Shown here one piece after another: positions 24,055-32,319 of a DNA stretch of 35,741 bases. A program made the position numbers and the translations under genes. The DNA is from an uncultured Chlorobiales bacterium (GTDB lineage Bacteria > Bacteroidota > Chlorobiia > Chlorobiales > Thermochlorobacteraceae): positions 1 to 35,741 of the forward strand of contig CALKXI010000030.1 in NCBI GenBank assembly GCA_938003965.1, written 5' to 3'. Position 1 is the first letter of the stretch; every line of letters begins with the position of its first letter. The notes beneath the pieces were generated by a model. It saw nothing but the letters and a program-made list of their open reading frames with translations. It did not search any database and was not told where the DNA came from.

Positions 24055-26826
24055 TTGACAATAGTGATACGAACAATACAACTAACGCTTCTCTCACTCT
24101 TACTGCCATCGCTGGTGATTTCACAAGAACGATTGTGGAAATCATATAGCACGCCTGACGGCTTGCCGAGCCGCTACATCAACAACATTTTTCAAGACCG
24201 AGATGGAGCGATGTGGTTTGCTACCGATAAAGGCGTTGCGCGCTACGACGGCGCAACCTTCACAGCCTTTGACCACGAAGACGGATTGCCTGAAGACTTC
24301 GTTACTGTTATCGCTCAAGACTCAAACGGTGTGGTGTATTTCAAAACCTTCGAGAAAGGCTGGGCGAAACTTGAGGCAAACATTATTCAACCTGTTTCTG
24401 ATGACGAAGCAGAGACGGCGTTGTCGCTTCAGAGCAAGCCGCAACAGCGTTTCTACGACAAAAATCTCAACCGACTCACAACTCCCAATGCCAAAGACGG
24501 CAAAGCGCAATTCAAATGCACCGATGGTGGAGAGCCGTTTGTGGTGAATTGCACTTTTGAAGATAAAGAAGGCACACTTTGGATTGGCACATTCGGGCAA
24601 GGCGTGAAAAAAATGCGTTCCGATAGAGTAACCCGCTACACCAAAACAAGCGGCTTACCGAGCGACGAAACAAATGTGCTCTTCAAAGATGCGCGAGGGC
24701 GAATTTGGATTGGAACAACACAAGGCGTTGTATTCATCGACAAGGCAGGCGTTGTCGCGCTTCCTACAAGCACCAGCGATAATGAAAAAATCAACACCGT
24801 CGGATTTGCTCAACAGGGCGATACAATTTTTGTTGCGGGACTTCACTACTTGTTTCGGCTTCGAGAGGATTTGGAAAACATTGACCGCCTATACAAGCAG
24901 TCATTACAACGCATTACTGGCGGTATCTCTACGATACGACACTCGAACAAAGGATTGGCTAACAAAACAAACGTGCTGTGGGTTGCAACATATGGGTCGG
25001 GCGTGCATTGCGTTGAGGGAAATGCACGAAAAACTTTTTATCTCGCTGACGGTATGGCAAGCGATATGATTGAAACAATAGATGAAGGCGTTGCCTCAAT
25101 GTGGTTTTCGTCGCGCAATACGGGCGTCTCAAAATTGCAAGACGGTAAGATTCACACTTTTACGACGAAAGAGGGATTGCCGTCAAACGTCGTGTTTTCT
25201 GTGTTCGAAGAAGTCGACAAAAAAGGCGACACAACCGCGTGGATATGCACAGGCAAAGGACTTTTACGCTGGAATCGGGGTGGAAAAAAAGTCTTCACCG
25301 TGCAAGACGGGTTAAGTCATGACGTCGTCCGATATGCCTTCCGTCAAAAATCGGGAACGCTGTGGGCGGTAACGAGAAAAGGCTTGTGTCGGCTTGAAAA
25401 CGAAGCGGAAACAAATGCACGGTTTGTGGCAGTCGGTTCAATTCCGATTCGTCCGAAGTCAGAATCGGCATTATCGAACATGTGGTATGACGACGAAGAG
25501 GAAAATTTATGGATAACAACCAGCGACGGCGTGTTGAAGATTTCGCTTCAAGGCGTCTCTCCAATAGCGCAAGAGCCAACAGCACGCATTTCAAAAGTGA
25601 TGGTTGATACGCTGAAATTTTCATCACCAAGTGCGTTAGGAGAATTTGAGCATTGGCAGAATACCGTGTCGTTTACGTTTGCAAGTGATAGTTACAAAGA
25701 GCCGCAAAATGCGAAGTTTCGTTTTCGCTTGAAGGGGTCTGATAAAACTTGGTCAATGACAAGCGAGCCAACGGTAGTCTATCGCAATTTGTCTGACGGC
25801 AAGTATGAAATGGAAGTCTTTGCCATCAATGCCGACGGCGTAGAATCAAAAATGCCCGCAAGACTTGCGTTTATGATTGTGCCGCCATTATGGAAATCAA
25901 AATGGGCAGTTGCGCTCTATGTGCTATTGCTGATAGGTGCAGTTTGGGCAGTGCGATGGATAATTCAAAATTGGAACATCATCTTGGAAAATCGCAAGAA
26001 CCGCTACATCAGTCACTACGAACTGAAACATCTCTTGGGCGAGGGCGGAATGGGAAAAGTTTATCAAGCCATAGACCGCAGAACAAAGCAAATCGTTGCG
26101 ATAAAGGTGCTTCACGCCGTGCTACTCAACGACATTGAAAATCGAAGGCGATTAACCAACGAAGGGCAACTCTTGCGCGGATTGCATCACCCGAACATCA
26201 TCAAAGTCTATGAAGTCGGCGAAACACAAGAGCAAGTTTATCTCGTAATGGAATACTTAGCAGGCGGAACGCTCAAAGCCTATTTGAATGCGCATCACCC
26301 AATCTCGCTGAAAAAAATCCAACAATTTGCGTTACAAATTTGCAGTGGGCTTTCAGAGATTCATAATCACGGCATTGTGCATCGCGATTTGAAAACCATG
26401 AATCTGATGCTCGACGAAAAAGAAAATGTGCGAATTATGGATTTTGGGCTGTCTAAATCGACGCTCATCTCGATGAAAACGATGCTTGGCACAATTATCG
26501 GCACGCTTGGCTATGTTGCGCCTGAACAAATTACAGGCACGATAACCGACGCACGAACCGATATTTTTTCCTTTGGCGTGGTGCTTTATGAATTATGCAC
26601 GAATCAACAGCCCTTCACCGGGGAAAACGAAATGGCAGTCATTCACGCTATCTTTAACCGAACCCCAACTCCGATTTGCGACCTGCGCCCCGACTTGCCG
26701 AAAGCCATAGAGCAAATCGTGAACAAATGTTTGCAACATGACTTGGCAATGCGCTACCAATCTATCGAAGAAGTGCGGCAAGATTTAGAAAATCTCGTGA
26801 GCAAAAAAGACGAATCGCTTGTATAG
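24055..26826 (+). CDS. Propeller/Y_Y_Y periplasmic sensor fused to a Hanks-type Ser/Thr kinase
   Basis: A 923-residue single-pass membrane kinase. It has a signal peptide (1-24) and two-component-regulator propeller repeats to about 500 (units such as F-x-D-R-D-G-A-M-W-F-A-T and KEGTLWIGTFGQG). A Y_Y_Y domain spans 510-610 and a TM helix 616-640. The cytoplasmic kinase (655-915) has all key residues: GEGGMGKV loop (662-669), Lys684, Glu703, HRDLKTMN with Asp778 and Asn783, DFG (796-798), and APE (822-824). In Bacteroidetes this sensor pair normally drives a histidine kinase; here the output is Ser/Thr phosphorylation. The start is non-ATG (TTG 24055 or GTG 24064). It follows the dehydrogenase by 21 nt, so the two may share a transcript. 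Confidence 0.93.
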   Translation: MTIVIRTIQLTLLSLLLPSLVISQERLWKSYSTPDGLPSRYINNIFQDRDGAMWFATDKGVARYDGATFTAFDHEDGLPEDFVTVIAQDSNGVVYFKTFEKGWAKLEANIIQPVSDDEAETALSLQSKPQQRFYDKNLNRLTTPNAKDGKAQFKCTDGGEPFVVNCTFEDKEGTLWIGTFGQGVKKMRSDRVTRYTKTSGLPSDETNVLFKDARGRIWIGTTQGVVFIDKAGVVALPTSTSDNEKINTVGFAQQGDTIFVAGLHYLFRLREDLENIDRLYKQSLQRITGGISTIRHSNKGLANKTNVLWVATYGSGVHCVEGNARKTFYLADGMASDMIETIDEGVASMWFSSRNTGVSKLQDGKIHTFTTKEGLPSNVVFSVFEEVDKKGDTTAWICTGKGLLRWNRGGKKVFTVQDGLSHDVVRYAFRQKSGTLWAVTRKGLCRLENEAETNARFVAVGSIPIRPKSESALSNMWYDDEEENLWITTSDGVLKISLQGVSPIAQEPTARISKVMVDTLKFSSPSALGEFEHWQNTVSFTFASDSYKEPQNAKFRFRLKGSDKTWSMTSEPTVVYRNLSDGKYEMEVFAINADGVESKMPARLAFMIVPPLWKSKWAVALYVLLLIGAVWAVRWIIQNWNIILENRKNRYISHYELKHLLGEGGMGKVYQAIDRRTKQIVAIKVLHAVLLNDIENRRRLTNEGQLLRGLHHPNIIKVYEVGETQEQVYLVMEYLAGGTLKAYLNAHHPISLKKIQQFALQICSGLSEIHNHGIVHRDLKTMNLMLDEKENVRIMDFGLSKSTLISMKTMLGTIIGTLGYVAPEQITGTITDARTDIFSFGVVLYELCTNQQPFTGENEMAVIHAIFNRTPTPICDLRPDLPKAIEQIVNKCLQHDLAMRYQSIEEVRQDLENLVSKKDESLV

Positions 26827-26946
26827 CGACTGTTTAAGCCAGAACACAAAAGATACGGATTGAACGGCTTACACAATCATTTCGAAGACAGTGAGGAACC
26901 CAAGGGAGTTGAAAGTTACGACGCATAGATTCATTCTTAACTCTTA

Positions 26947-29136
26947 TCATTCCTTCCACAAGATTTGTCCGTCTCGTTCAGTCGTCTTGATGAGCGGTTG
27001 TGTTTTCGCAAAGCGATAAAAAAACTTTCTCTCTACCCTGCGCATGAACGGCGAAAGTTCCGCCACAACAAGTTTCGGCTCTGCCTGTTGAATCCACTTT
27101 TCCAATGCCGCTTTTTCCTGCTGACGAAAGCGCAAGAGTTTGAGAAATATCACATCGCTTTTGAAAAATTCGCTCTCCGAAATGCCTTTCAAATACTGCG
27201 TGCAAACCATCGTCGCTCGTTTCGTCAAGATTTTACAATGCTCTATGGACGGACGAATGACAATCGCACTATTTGTTTTCAAAGATTCACTTCGGTTTGC
27301 TTTCTTTTCAATCGGCACTTGTTGCGCAACGCTATCGCTCGTTGAAAATTGAACGAATGCGGTTGGCGTTAAGCCGAAGGTTTGAAGTTGCTTCTCGATT
27401 CGCGTCCAATCTGACCGCTTTGTGCCTGCATCAATCAAGAGCGTTTCGCCGCCTGCATTCACGAAAATTGAAGTGCCGTCATAAACGGCATTGAAGATGA
27501 ATTTTGGTGTCGGCGATTTCGGTTCAAACATTGGAAACCATACTGCCACATTGATTGCCACAAGTGCCGCAATTATCGATTTGGCGCGGGTTTTCGGGTT
27601 GCGAAGTTGAAGCAAGGCAAGCACTGAAAGGTAAAACGCAATCAAAACGAGAATGTTCGGCTGAATGGCAACTGCCACAATCGGCAACTGGCTAAACCAC
27701 TTTGCAAAGAAGATTGCCCAATGCACGAAGTAATAGACGCTCACGGCGTAAGGCGTCGCCAATGTTTGCGAAACAAGATCGAAGAGAATCATCGGAATGG
27801 CGGCATAAACGGCAAGGCTTGTGAGCAACACGACGGGAAGATTTGCCAAGATGCCGAGAAACGCCGTCGAGCCGAAGTAATACGCAATGAGCGGCGAAAC
27901 GCCCATTGAAGCGGAAAGCGTCAGCGCGAGCGACTCCCACACATACTTCGCAAGTGCCACGATTGGCTTCAGCCACTTTGTTTCTGTTTCAAACGAAATC
28001 CATTCCGAGAGGCGCGGATAAACGAGCAAAATTGAGGCGACTGCGCCCGTCGTTAAATGCACGCTTGCGCTGAATAAGGCACGCGGGTCGAGCGAGAAAA
28101 TCACAATCAAGCAAAACGCTAAGGTATTGAGCGGATATGCCTTGCGCTCAATCACCTTTGAGAATCCGAAGACCAACGCCATAATAACGGCTCTGACAAC
28201 AGGCGGCGAGTTTCCTGTGATGTTGCTGTAAAAGAAAAGCAGTGCTGTCGCCAAGCCAAAAGCAATCCACTTCCCTGCCTTCGTTGTTTTCAATCGCTTG
28301 AATACCAAGTCCAACAAGAGTACTAACAAGCCAATATGCAGTCCTGAAATCACGAGCACGTGAATTGTGCCTGTTCGTTGAAAGGCAAGTTTAATTTCGT
28401 CGCTCAAATCGCTTCGCTCGCCGAGAATCAAGCCTTTGACGAACTGCTGTTCATCACTTTTTGGAATGAGCGTTTGAATTGTTTCTGAAAGTCGCTCGGC
28501 GGTCGGAAGTGTGATGTAGCGTTCGTGGAAAGAAAGATTAGTGTTGCCTGTTTTTTGAATGAGCGAATCGTGCTGAACGGCAAGCAGGGTGAAAATGCTT
28601 TGTTCGTCAAGAAAGTTGCGATAATTGAATTCGCCTGTGTTCATGGCTTTTTGTGGGAGTTTCAATTTGCCGCTTATCCAAATTTCGTCGCCGAGTTTCA
28701 AGTCGGTTTTTAGGTTGCTATAAAGCCTGACGCGCACTTTGCCGCTGACGATAGTTGTATCGCCATTGCGCACAAGTTCTTGGGCGTGGAGCGTCCATTG
28801 AGCAGTGCGATTTTTCTCGCTCACTTTTGAAGCAAGCGTTCCTTTGAGCCGAACCGTTTGATTAGCAAAATGGACAATGTCGGTTTGAGAAATGTATTTC
28901 GTTTTGAAGTTACTATAAGCGCAAAAGGAGGAAGCGATGAGAAAGAGAACAGTAGCGAGTTCAAAGGCGCGCAGGGTTTTGCTTTTCTTGAACGTTGCGA
29001 GCGCGTCAAGCACAAGCGCGAGGATTAGCAGTGCGAAAGCGAGTGGGAGCAATAGATTCATGCAAGCAGGAAGGCGTGCGCCGATGTAGATACCAGCGGC
29101 AATCGTAGCAAGGGCATAAAGCGAGGGATATGCCAT
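26947..29136 (-). CDS. comEC: ComEC/Rec2-type DNA-uptake channel with degenerate metallo-beta-lactamase domain
   Basis: ComEC moves single-stranded DNA through the inner membrane in natural transformation. The 729-residue protein has the DUF4131 OB-like domain (about 95-200), the central Competence domain with HVLVISGLHIGLL and many helices, and a C-terminal beta-lactamase-like part beginning at about 555 (NAVYDGTSIFVNAGG, TLLIDAGT). Where active members carry H-x-H-x-D-H, this protein reads FVQFSTSDSV, so the zinc site is lost and nuclease activity is not expected. It lies 12 nt after a small membrane-protein gene in the same unit. No other competence gene is in the window. Confidence 0.92.
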   Translation of the reverse strand: MAYPSLYALATIAAGIYIGARLPACMNLLLPLAFALLILALVLDALATFKKSKTLRAFELATVLFLIASSFCAYSNFKTKYISQTDIVHFANQTVRLKGTLASKVSEKNRTAQWTLHAQELVRNGDTTIVSGKVRVRLYSNLKTDLKLGDEIWISGKLKLPQKAMNTGEFNYRNFLDEQSIFTLLAVQHDSLIQKTGNTNLSFHERYITLPTAERLSETIQTLIPKSDEQQFVKGLILGERSDLSDEIKLAFQRTGTIHVLVISGLHIGLLVLLLDLVFKRLKTTKAGKWIAFGLATALLFFYSNITGNSPPVVRAVIMALVFGFSKVIERKAYPLNTLAFCLIVIFSLDPRALFSASVHLTTGAVASILLVYPRLSEWISFETETKWLKPIVALAKYVWESLALTLSASMGVSPLIAYYFGSTAFLGILANLPVVLLTSLAVYAAIPMILFDLVSQTLATPYAVSVYYFVHWAIFFAKWFSQLPIVAVAIQPNILVLIAFYLSVLALLQLRNPKTRAKSIIAALVAINVAVWFPMFEPKSPTPKFIFNAVYDGTSIFVNAGGETLLIDAGTKRSDWTRIEKQLQTFGLTPTAFVQFSTSDSVAQQVPIEKKANRSESLKTNSAIVIRPSIEHCKILTKRATMVCTQYLKGISESEFFKSDVIFLKLLRFRQQEKAALEKWIQQAEPKLVVAELSPFMRRVERKFFYRFAKTQPLIKTTERDGQILWKE

Positions 29137-29148
29137 TGGGGGGAAGAC

Positions 29149-29370
29149 TTAGTTCATCCAAATTGATGAGATGCCAAATAAAATTGATGCAGCGATTGCG
29201 CACCAAGAGAGACGCACAATCATGCGAATTTGCTTTTCCATTTTCTCGATGAGCGCGTCGCGTTCTTCACGAAGCGATTCATACTCCAAAACAATCGATG
29301 CTTTTTTCAGGAAATCTTCCGAGCCTCGTTCTAATTCTTCAGCAGTGAAGTTCGCGCGTGGGTCTTGCAT
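29149..29370 (-). CDS. Small coiled-coil membrane protein
   Basis: A 73-residue protein with a charged, coiled-coil-like N-terminal part (residues about 10-45, rich in Glu, Leu, Arg) and one C-terminal transmembrane helix (MIVRLSWCAIAASILFGISSIW). The orientation is that of a tail-anchored protein. No family is recognised. The start has a strong GGAGGT site within ATTTGGAGGTAACAACATG, a leader shared with the secreted-protein gene at 18678. comEC begins 12 nt after its stop, so the two are co-transcribed. Confidence 0.72.
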   Translation of the reverse strand: MQDPRANFTAEELERGSEDFLKKASIVLEYESLREERDALIEKMEKQIRMIVRLSWCAIAASILFGISSIWMN

Positions 29371-29469
29371 GTTGTTACCTCCAAATATGATTAGCTTCCA
29401 TTCATTTGTGAGAAGTTTCGAGCAAATTACGGTTTACAGTTGCTTTCGCGCTCTTACGAGCCGTTGTTT

Positions 29470-29505
29470 GAAGGGCAAAAGGATTTGATTTTCCCTCTGC
29501 CCTTC
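29470..29505 (-). terminator. Possible hairpin terminator after the acyl-CoA dehydrogenase
   Basis: GAAGGGCA (29470-29477) pairs with TGCCCTTC (29498-29505) over 8 bp with a 20-nt loop, about 22 nt after the gcdH stop. There is no T-tract on the minus strand, so its function as a terminator is uncertain. Confidence 0.3.
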
Positions 29506-29527
29506 TTGCGTTTAGTGCGTTTTGACT

Positions 29528-30730
29528 TTATCGGAACGCTTCGATGCCCGTGATGTCTGCACCGACAATGAGCGTATGAATTTCGTGCGTGCCTTCGTAG
29601 GTCTTGACGGATTCCAAGTTCATGGCGTGGCGCATGACGGGGTATTCGCTCATGATACCATTTGCGCCGAGCACTTCGCGTGCAAGTCGGGCAATGTTGA
29701 GCGCGATTTCAATGTTGTTGCGCTTTGCAAGCGAGACTTGTTGGAAAGTCATTTTGCCTTCGTCTTTAAGACGACCGAGTCGCCACGCCAAAAGTTGCGC
29801 TTTGGTGATTTCGGTAATCATATAGACGAGTTTTTCTTGAATGAGTTGGAATCGCGCGATGGGCTTATCGAATTGAATACGCTTGCGTGCGTAGTCTAAT
29901 GCTGATTCGTAGCAAGCGATTGCCGCGCCGACGCCGCCCCATGCAATTCCGTAACGTGCTTGGGTCAGGCATGAGAGCGGGCCTTTCAAGCCTTTGATGT
30001 TCGGCAACATTGCTTCTTTCGGGACGCGCACATCTTGCAAGATGAGTTCGGACGTTATGGAGGCGCGAAGCGACCATTTGTTTTTCATTTCAGGCGCGGA
30101 AAAGCCTTTGGCGTCGTTAGGCACGATGAAGCCGCGCACGGCGCCGCCTTCATCTTCATTTTTTGCCCAGACGATTGAGATGTCAGCAATCGTGCCGTTT
30201 GTAATCCACATTTTTGCGCCGTTGAGAATGTAGTCGTTACCGTCTTTTATGGCGCGCGTTTTCATTGAGCCGGGGTCGCTGCCGCTGTCGGGTTCGGTTA
30301 AGCCGAAGCAACCAATGAGTTCGGCTTTAGCAAGTTTGGGCAAGTAGTAATCTTTCTGCTCTTCCGAACCGTAAGCATAAATCGGATACATCACAAGTGC
30401 CGATTGAACGGAAGCAAAACTTCTAATGCCTGAATCGCCGCGTTCTAATTCTTGCATCATCAAGCCGTAGGCGACGTTGTTCAGCCCTGCACAGCCATAT
30501 TTTTCGGGCAGTGTTGCGCCGAAGAATCCCAGTTCCGCCATTTCTTTGACAAGTTCAGTCGGGAAGGTTGCTTTTTGGGCGTGTTCATCAATGATGGGAA
30601 TGACGCGGCGGTCGACCCACTCGCGCACGCTATCGCGTACAGCTTTTTCTTCGTCGGTATAAACGCCATCGTCTAAGTTGTAGTAGTCTGTATTGATGAG
30701 GGTTTCGACCGATTCTCCGTTGTGAAGCAT
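29528..30730 (-). CDS. gcdH: Glutaryl-CoA dehydrogenase-type acyl-CoA dehydrogenase
   Basis: A flavoenzyme of the lysine/tryptophan and dicarboxylate breakdown pathway, converting glutaryl-CoA to crotonyl-CoA and CO2. The 400-residue chain follows human GCDH closely. It has RSFASVQSALVM with the substrate-binding Arg, YAYGSEEQKDYYLPKLAK, CFGLTEPDSGSDPGSM for FAD, and WSLRASITSE. The ARYGIAWGG segment is present, and the end reads VKTYEGTHEIHTLIVG with the catalytic Glu in YEGTH. A general short-chain acyl-CoA dehydrogenase is the alternative. No transcriptional partner is adjacent. It would suit a heterotroph that degrades amino acids. Confidence 0.88.
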   Translation of the reverse strand: MLHNGESVETLINTDYYNLDDGVYTDEEKAVRDSVREWVDRRVIPIIDEHAQKATFPTELVKEMAELGFFGATLPEKYGCAGLNNVAYGLMMQELERGDSGIRSFASVQSALVMYPIYAYGSEEQKDYYLPKLAKAELIGCFGLTEPDSGSDPGSMKTRAIKDGNDYILNGAKMWITNGTIADISIVWAKNEDEGGAVRGFIVPNDAKGFSAPEMKNKWSLRASITSELILQDVRVPKEAMLPNIKGLKGPLSCLTQARYGIAWGGVGAAIACYESALDYARKRIQFDKPIARFQLIQEKLVYMITEITKAQLLAWRLGRLKDEGKMTFQQVSLAKRNNIEIALNIARLAREVLGANGIMSEYPVMRHAMNLESVKTYEGTHEIHTLIVGADITGIEAFR

Positions 30731-30824
30731 AGTTTGACAAGGTTTAATTCTGTGAAAAATTTTGGCGCAGTGAAGTTACAAAAAGCCGTGTAGACAAAAA
30801 GCCGTGAGCCGTAAAATTTTCAGC

Positions 30825-30852
30825 AAAAGATTTTCGCCAAAAGATTTTCACC
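30825..30852. repeat. 14-bp tandem repeat
   Basis: Two copies of AAAAGATTTTC(G/A)CC, at 30825-30838 and 30839-30852, followed by a partial third. A second short repeat, AAAAAGCCGTG, occurs twice just before it (within 30779-30807). Both lie in the gap between gcdH and the RRM gene. Confidence 0.5.
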
Positions 30853-30854
30853 AA

Positions 30855-30883
30855 AAGAAAAAGGCGAATATAGTGATTCGCCT
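30855..30883 (-). terminator. Rho-independent terminator after the RRM gene
   Basis: On the minus strand, AGGCGAAT (30883-30876) pairs with ATTCGCCT (30869-30862) over 8 bp and is followed by TTTTCTTTTGG. It lies about 45 nt after the RRM gene's stop. Confidence 0.85.
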
Positions 30884-30927
30884 CTTTGTCGTCCTTACCG
30901 TCAGCAGGTTGTGGCTTTGTGGTGCGA

Positions 30928-31263
30928 TTAGTAGCGTTTGTTGAACCCGCCACGCTCGCCTCGGCTGAACCCGCCACGTTCGCCGCCACGGCTAAAGCCG
31001 CCGCGCTCGCCTCGGTCGCCGAACAGTTTCTTTTCGGGTGGTCGTGCGTCATTGACGCGAAGTGGACGTCCGTCCAAATCTTTGCCGTCCATTCCTGCTT
31101 TTGCTGCTTCTGCCGCTTCATTTGAACCATATTCCACAAATCCAAAGCCTTTGCCTTGAATGATTTTCACAGAAACCACATCGCCATATGATTCAAACGC
31201 TGAGCGAAGCGATTCTTCCGTCGTGTTGTAGTTGAGATTCCCGACGTAGAGTTTGAGAGCCAT
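30928..31263 (-). CDS. RRM RNA-binding protein with RGG tail
   Basis: A 111-residue protein made of one RNA recognition motif and a glycine/arginine tail. RNP2 is LYVGNL (residues 4-9) and RNP1 is KGFGFVEY (38-45). The tail (about 80-111) repeats GERGGF(S/N) three to four times and ends in NKRY. Bacterial RRM proteins of this type (cyanobacterial Rbp, Bacteroidetes homologues) bind single-stranded RNA and are often cold-induced or used in post-transcriptional control; here the role is inferred. The start ATG (31261-31263) is followed directly by the RRM; the longer frame has unsupported residues. It is divergent from the LolD-like gene across about 257 nt. Confidence 0.93.
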   Translation of the reverse strand: MALKLYVGNLNYNTTEESLRSAFESYGDVVSVKIIQGKGFGFVEYGSNEAAEAAKAGMDGKDLDGRPLRVNDARPPEKKLFGDRGERGGFSRGGERGGFSRGERGGFNKRY

Positions 31264-31520
31264 TTTAAGAATCAGTTGAAAGTTATCAAGATACAAGAAC
31301 GACTGGACGAGGCGGAAACGAAGGACGAGAAGAGACCAGACCAGAATTTAGAGGAGTGATTCTCAACAAATGCCACGCTAACGACTCACACAGTCAACAG
31401 TGAATCTACAACCTTTACAGTGCCTATCCAAATTTGCATGAATTATTTACCTTGTGATAACATTCAATTTTTGCACGCACTTTCAGTGCTTCATTAATTC
31501 AAATTCACCGACTCAAATTT
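31264..31520. other. Divergent intergenic region, no gene seen
   Basis: About 257 nt between the RRM gene (minus) and the ABC ATPase gene (plus), expected to hold both promoters. On the minus strand the untranslated leader of the RRM gene is pyrimidine-rich near 31300-31345. I see no tRNA, small ORF or strong hairpin here. Confidence 0.5.
31434..31463 (+). promoter_or_regulatory. Candidate promoter for the ABC ATPase gene
   Basis: TTGCAT (31434-31439) and TAACAT (31458-31463), separated by 18 nt, resemble sigma-70 -35 and -10 boxes. They lie about 60 nt before the start codon. The match is approximate. Confidence 0.25.
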
Positions 31521-32177
31521 ATGAGTATCGTCATCACGAACCTCGTTTATGCTTATTCCAACACTACCAAGCCGATTCTCAACATTCCTTCATTTGAAGT
31601 TCAGGACGGCGAAAGCGTAGCATTGGTTGGAAAATCAGGGAGCGGTAAATCTACGTTGCTTAACGCGATTGCAGGCATTATTGCCATCTCGCAAGGTTCT
31701 TTGAAAGTGAATGGTGTTGAACTCTCGTCGCTTTCTGAAACGGAGCGCGACGCCTTTCGCGCCGAAAACGTTGGCTACGTGTTTCAAACCTTCAATTTGC
31801 TTCAAGGTCTAAACGCACTTGAAAATGTGATGCTTGCGATGAGTTTCACAAAAAAAATTTCTGATGCTAAATCACGCGCAAAGCAACTGCTCGAGCGCGT
31901 CGGCTTGAGCGATAAGCAAACACATAAGCCGCGCGAACTTTCGGTTGGGGAGCAACAGCGGGTTGCTATTGCGCGCGCCATCGCCAACGAACCCAAACTT
32001 TTGCTTGCTGACGAGCCAACCGCAAACCTCGATGAACAAAATACCGATTTAGTTTTGAGCCTGCTCAAAGAAGTTGCTTCCGAGAACAATCGGATTTTAA
32101 TTTTAGTTACGCACGAGCGCGAGGTCGCAGCCAGTCTTCCCCGCTCGGTCGAGCTTAAATCGCTCAACCATGTATAA
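31521..32177 (+). CDS. LolD-like ABC transporter ATP-binding protein
   Basis: A 218-residue ATPase subunit: Walker A GKSGSGKST, Q-loop VFQTFNLLQGL, signature LSVGEQQR, Walker B LLLADEPTANLD, H-loop VTHER. The length, the EVQDGESVALVG start and the FNLL Q-loop resemble the LolD/MacB/FtsE group, whose partners are FtsX/MacB-type permeases that extract lipoproteins or expel substrates. No permease gene is adjacent, so this is an orphan ATPase. It is followed after about 140 nt by a degP-type gene. Confidence 0.9.
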   Translation: MSIVITNLVYAYSNTTKPILNIPSFEVQDGESVALVGKSGSGKSTLLNAIAGIIAISQGSLKVNGVELSSLSETERDAFRAENVGYVFQTFNLLQGLNALENVMLAMSFTKKISDAKSRAKQLLERVGLSDKQTHKPRELSVGEQQRVAIARAIANEPKLLLADEPTANLDEQNTDLVLSLLKEVASENNRILILVTHEREVAASLPRSVELKSLNHV

Positions 32178-32319
32178 TTCTCATCGCTTATTTTTTTGAA
32201 TCTTTTTTGAGCGGTGCTATGTTTTGCTTGTGTTATGTTAAACCTTCGTTGTCGGTTTGCGTAAAGCGCACTCTGTCAAAACTTAATGGATTTATCAACC
32301 CTTTGACCTTTTCAACGCA

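Noticed and set aside
30779-30852. Short tandem repeats considered as a CRISPR array
   Set aside because: Repeats of 11 and 14 bp are adjacent with no unique spacers, and no cas genes are present.
30938-31159. Proline/arginine-rich plus-strand ORF (PPRSPR repeats)
   Set aside because: It is the antisense shadow of the Gly/Arg tail codons of the RRM gene.
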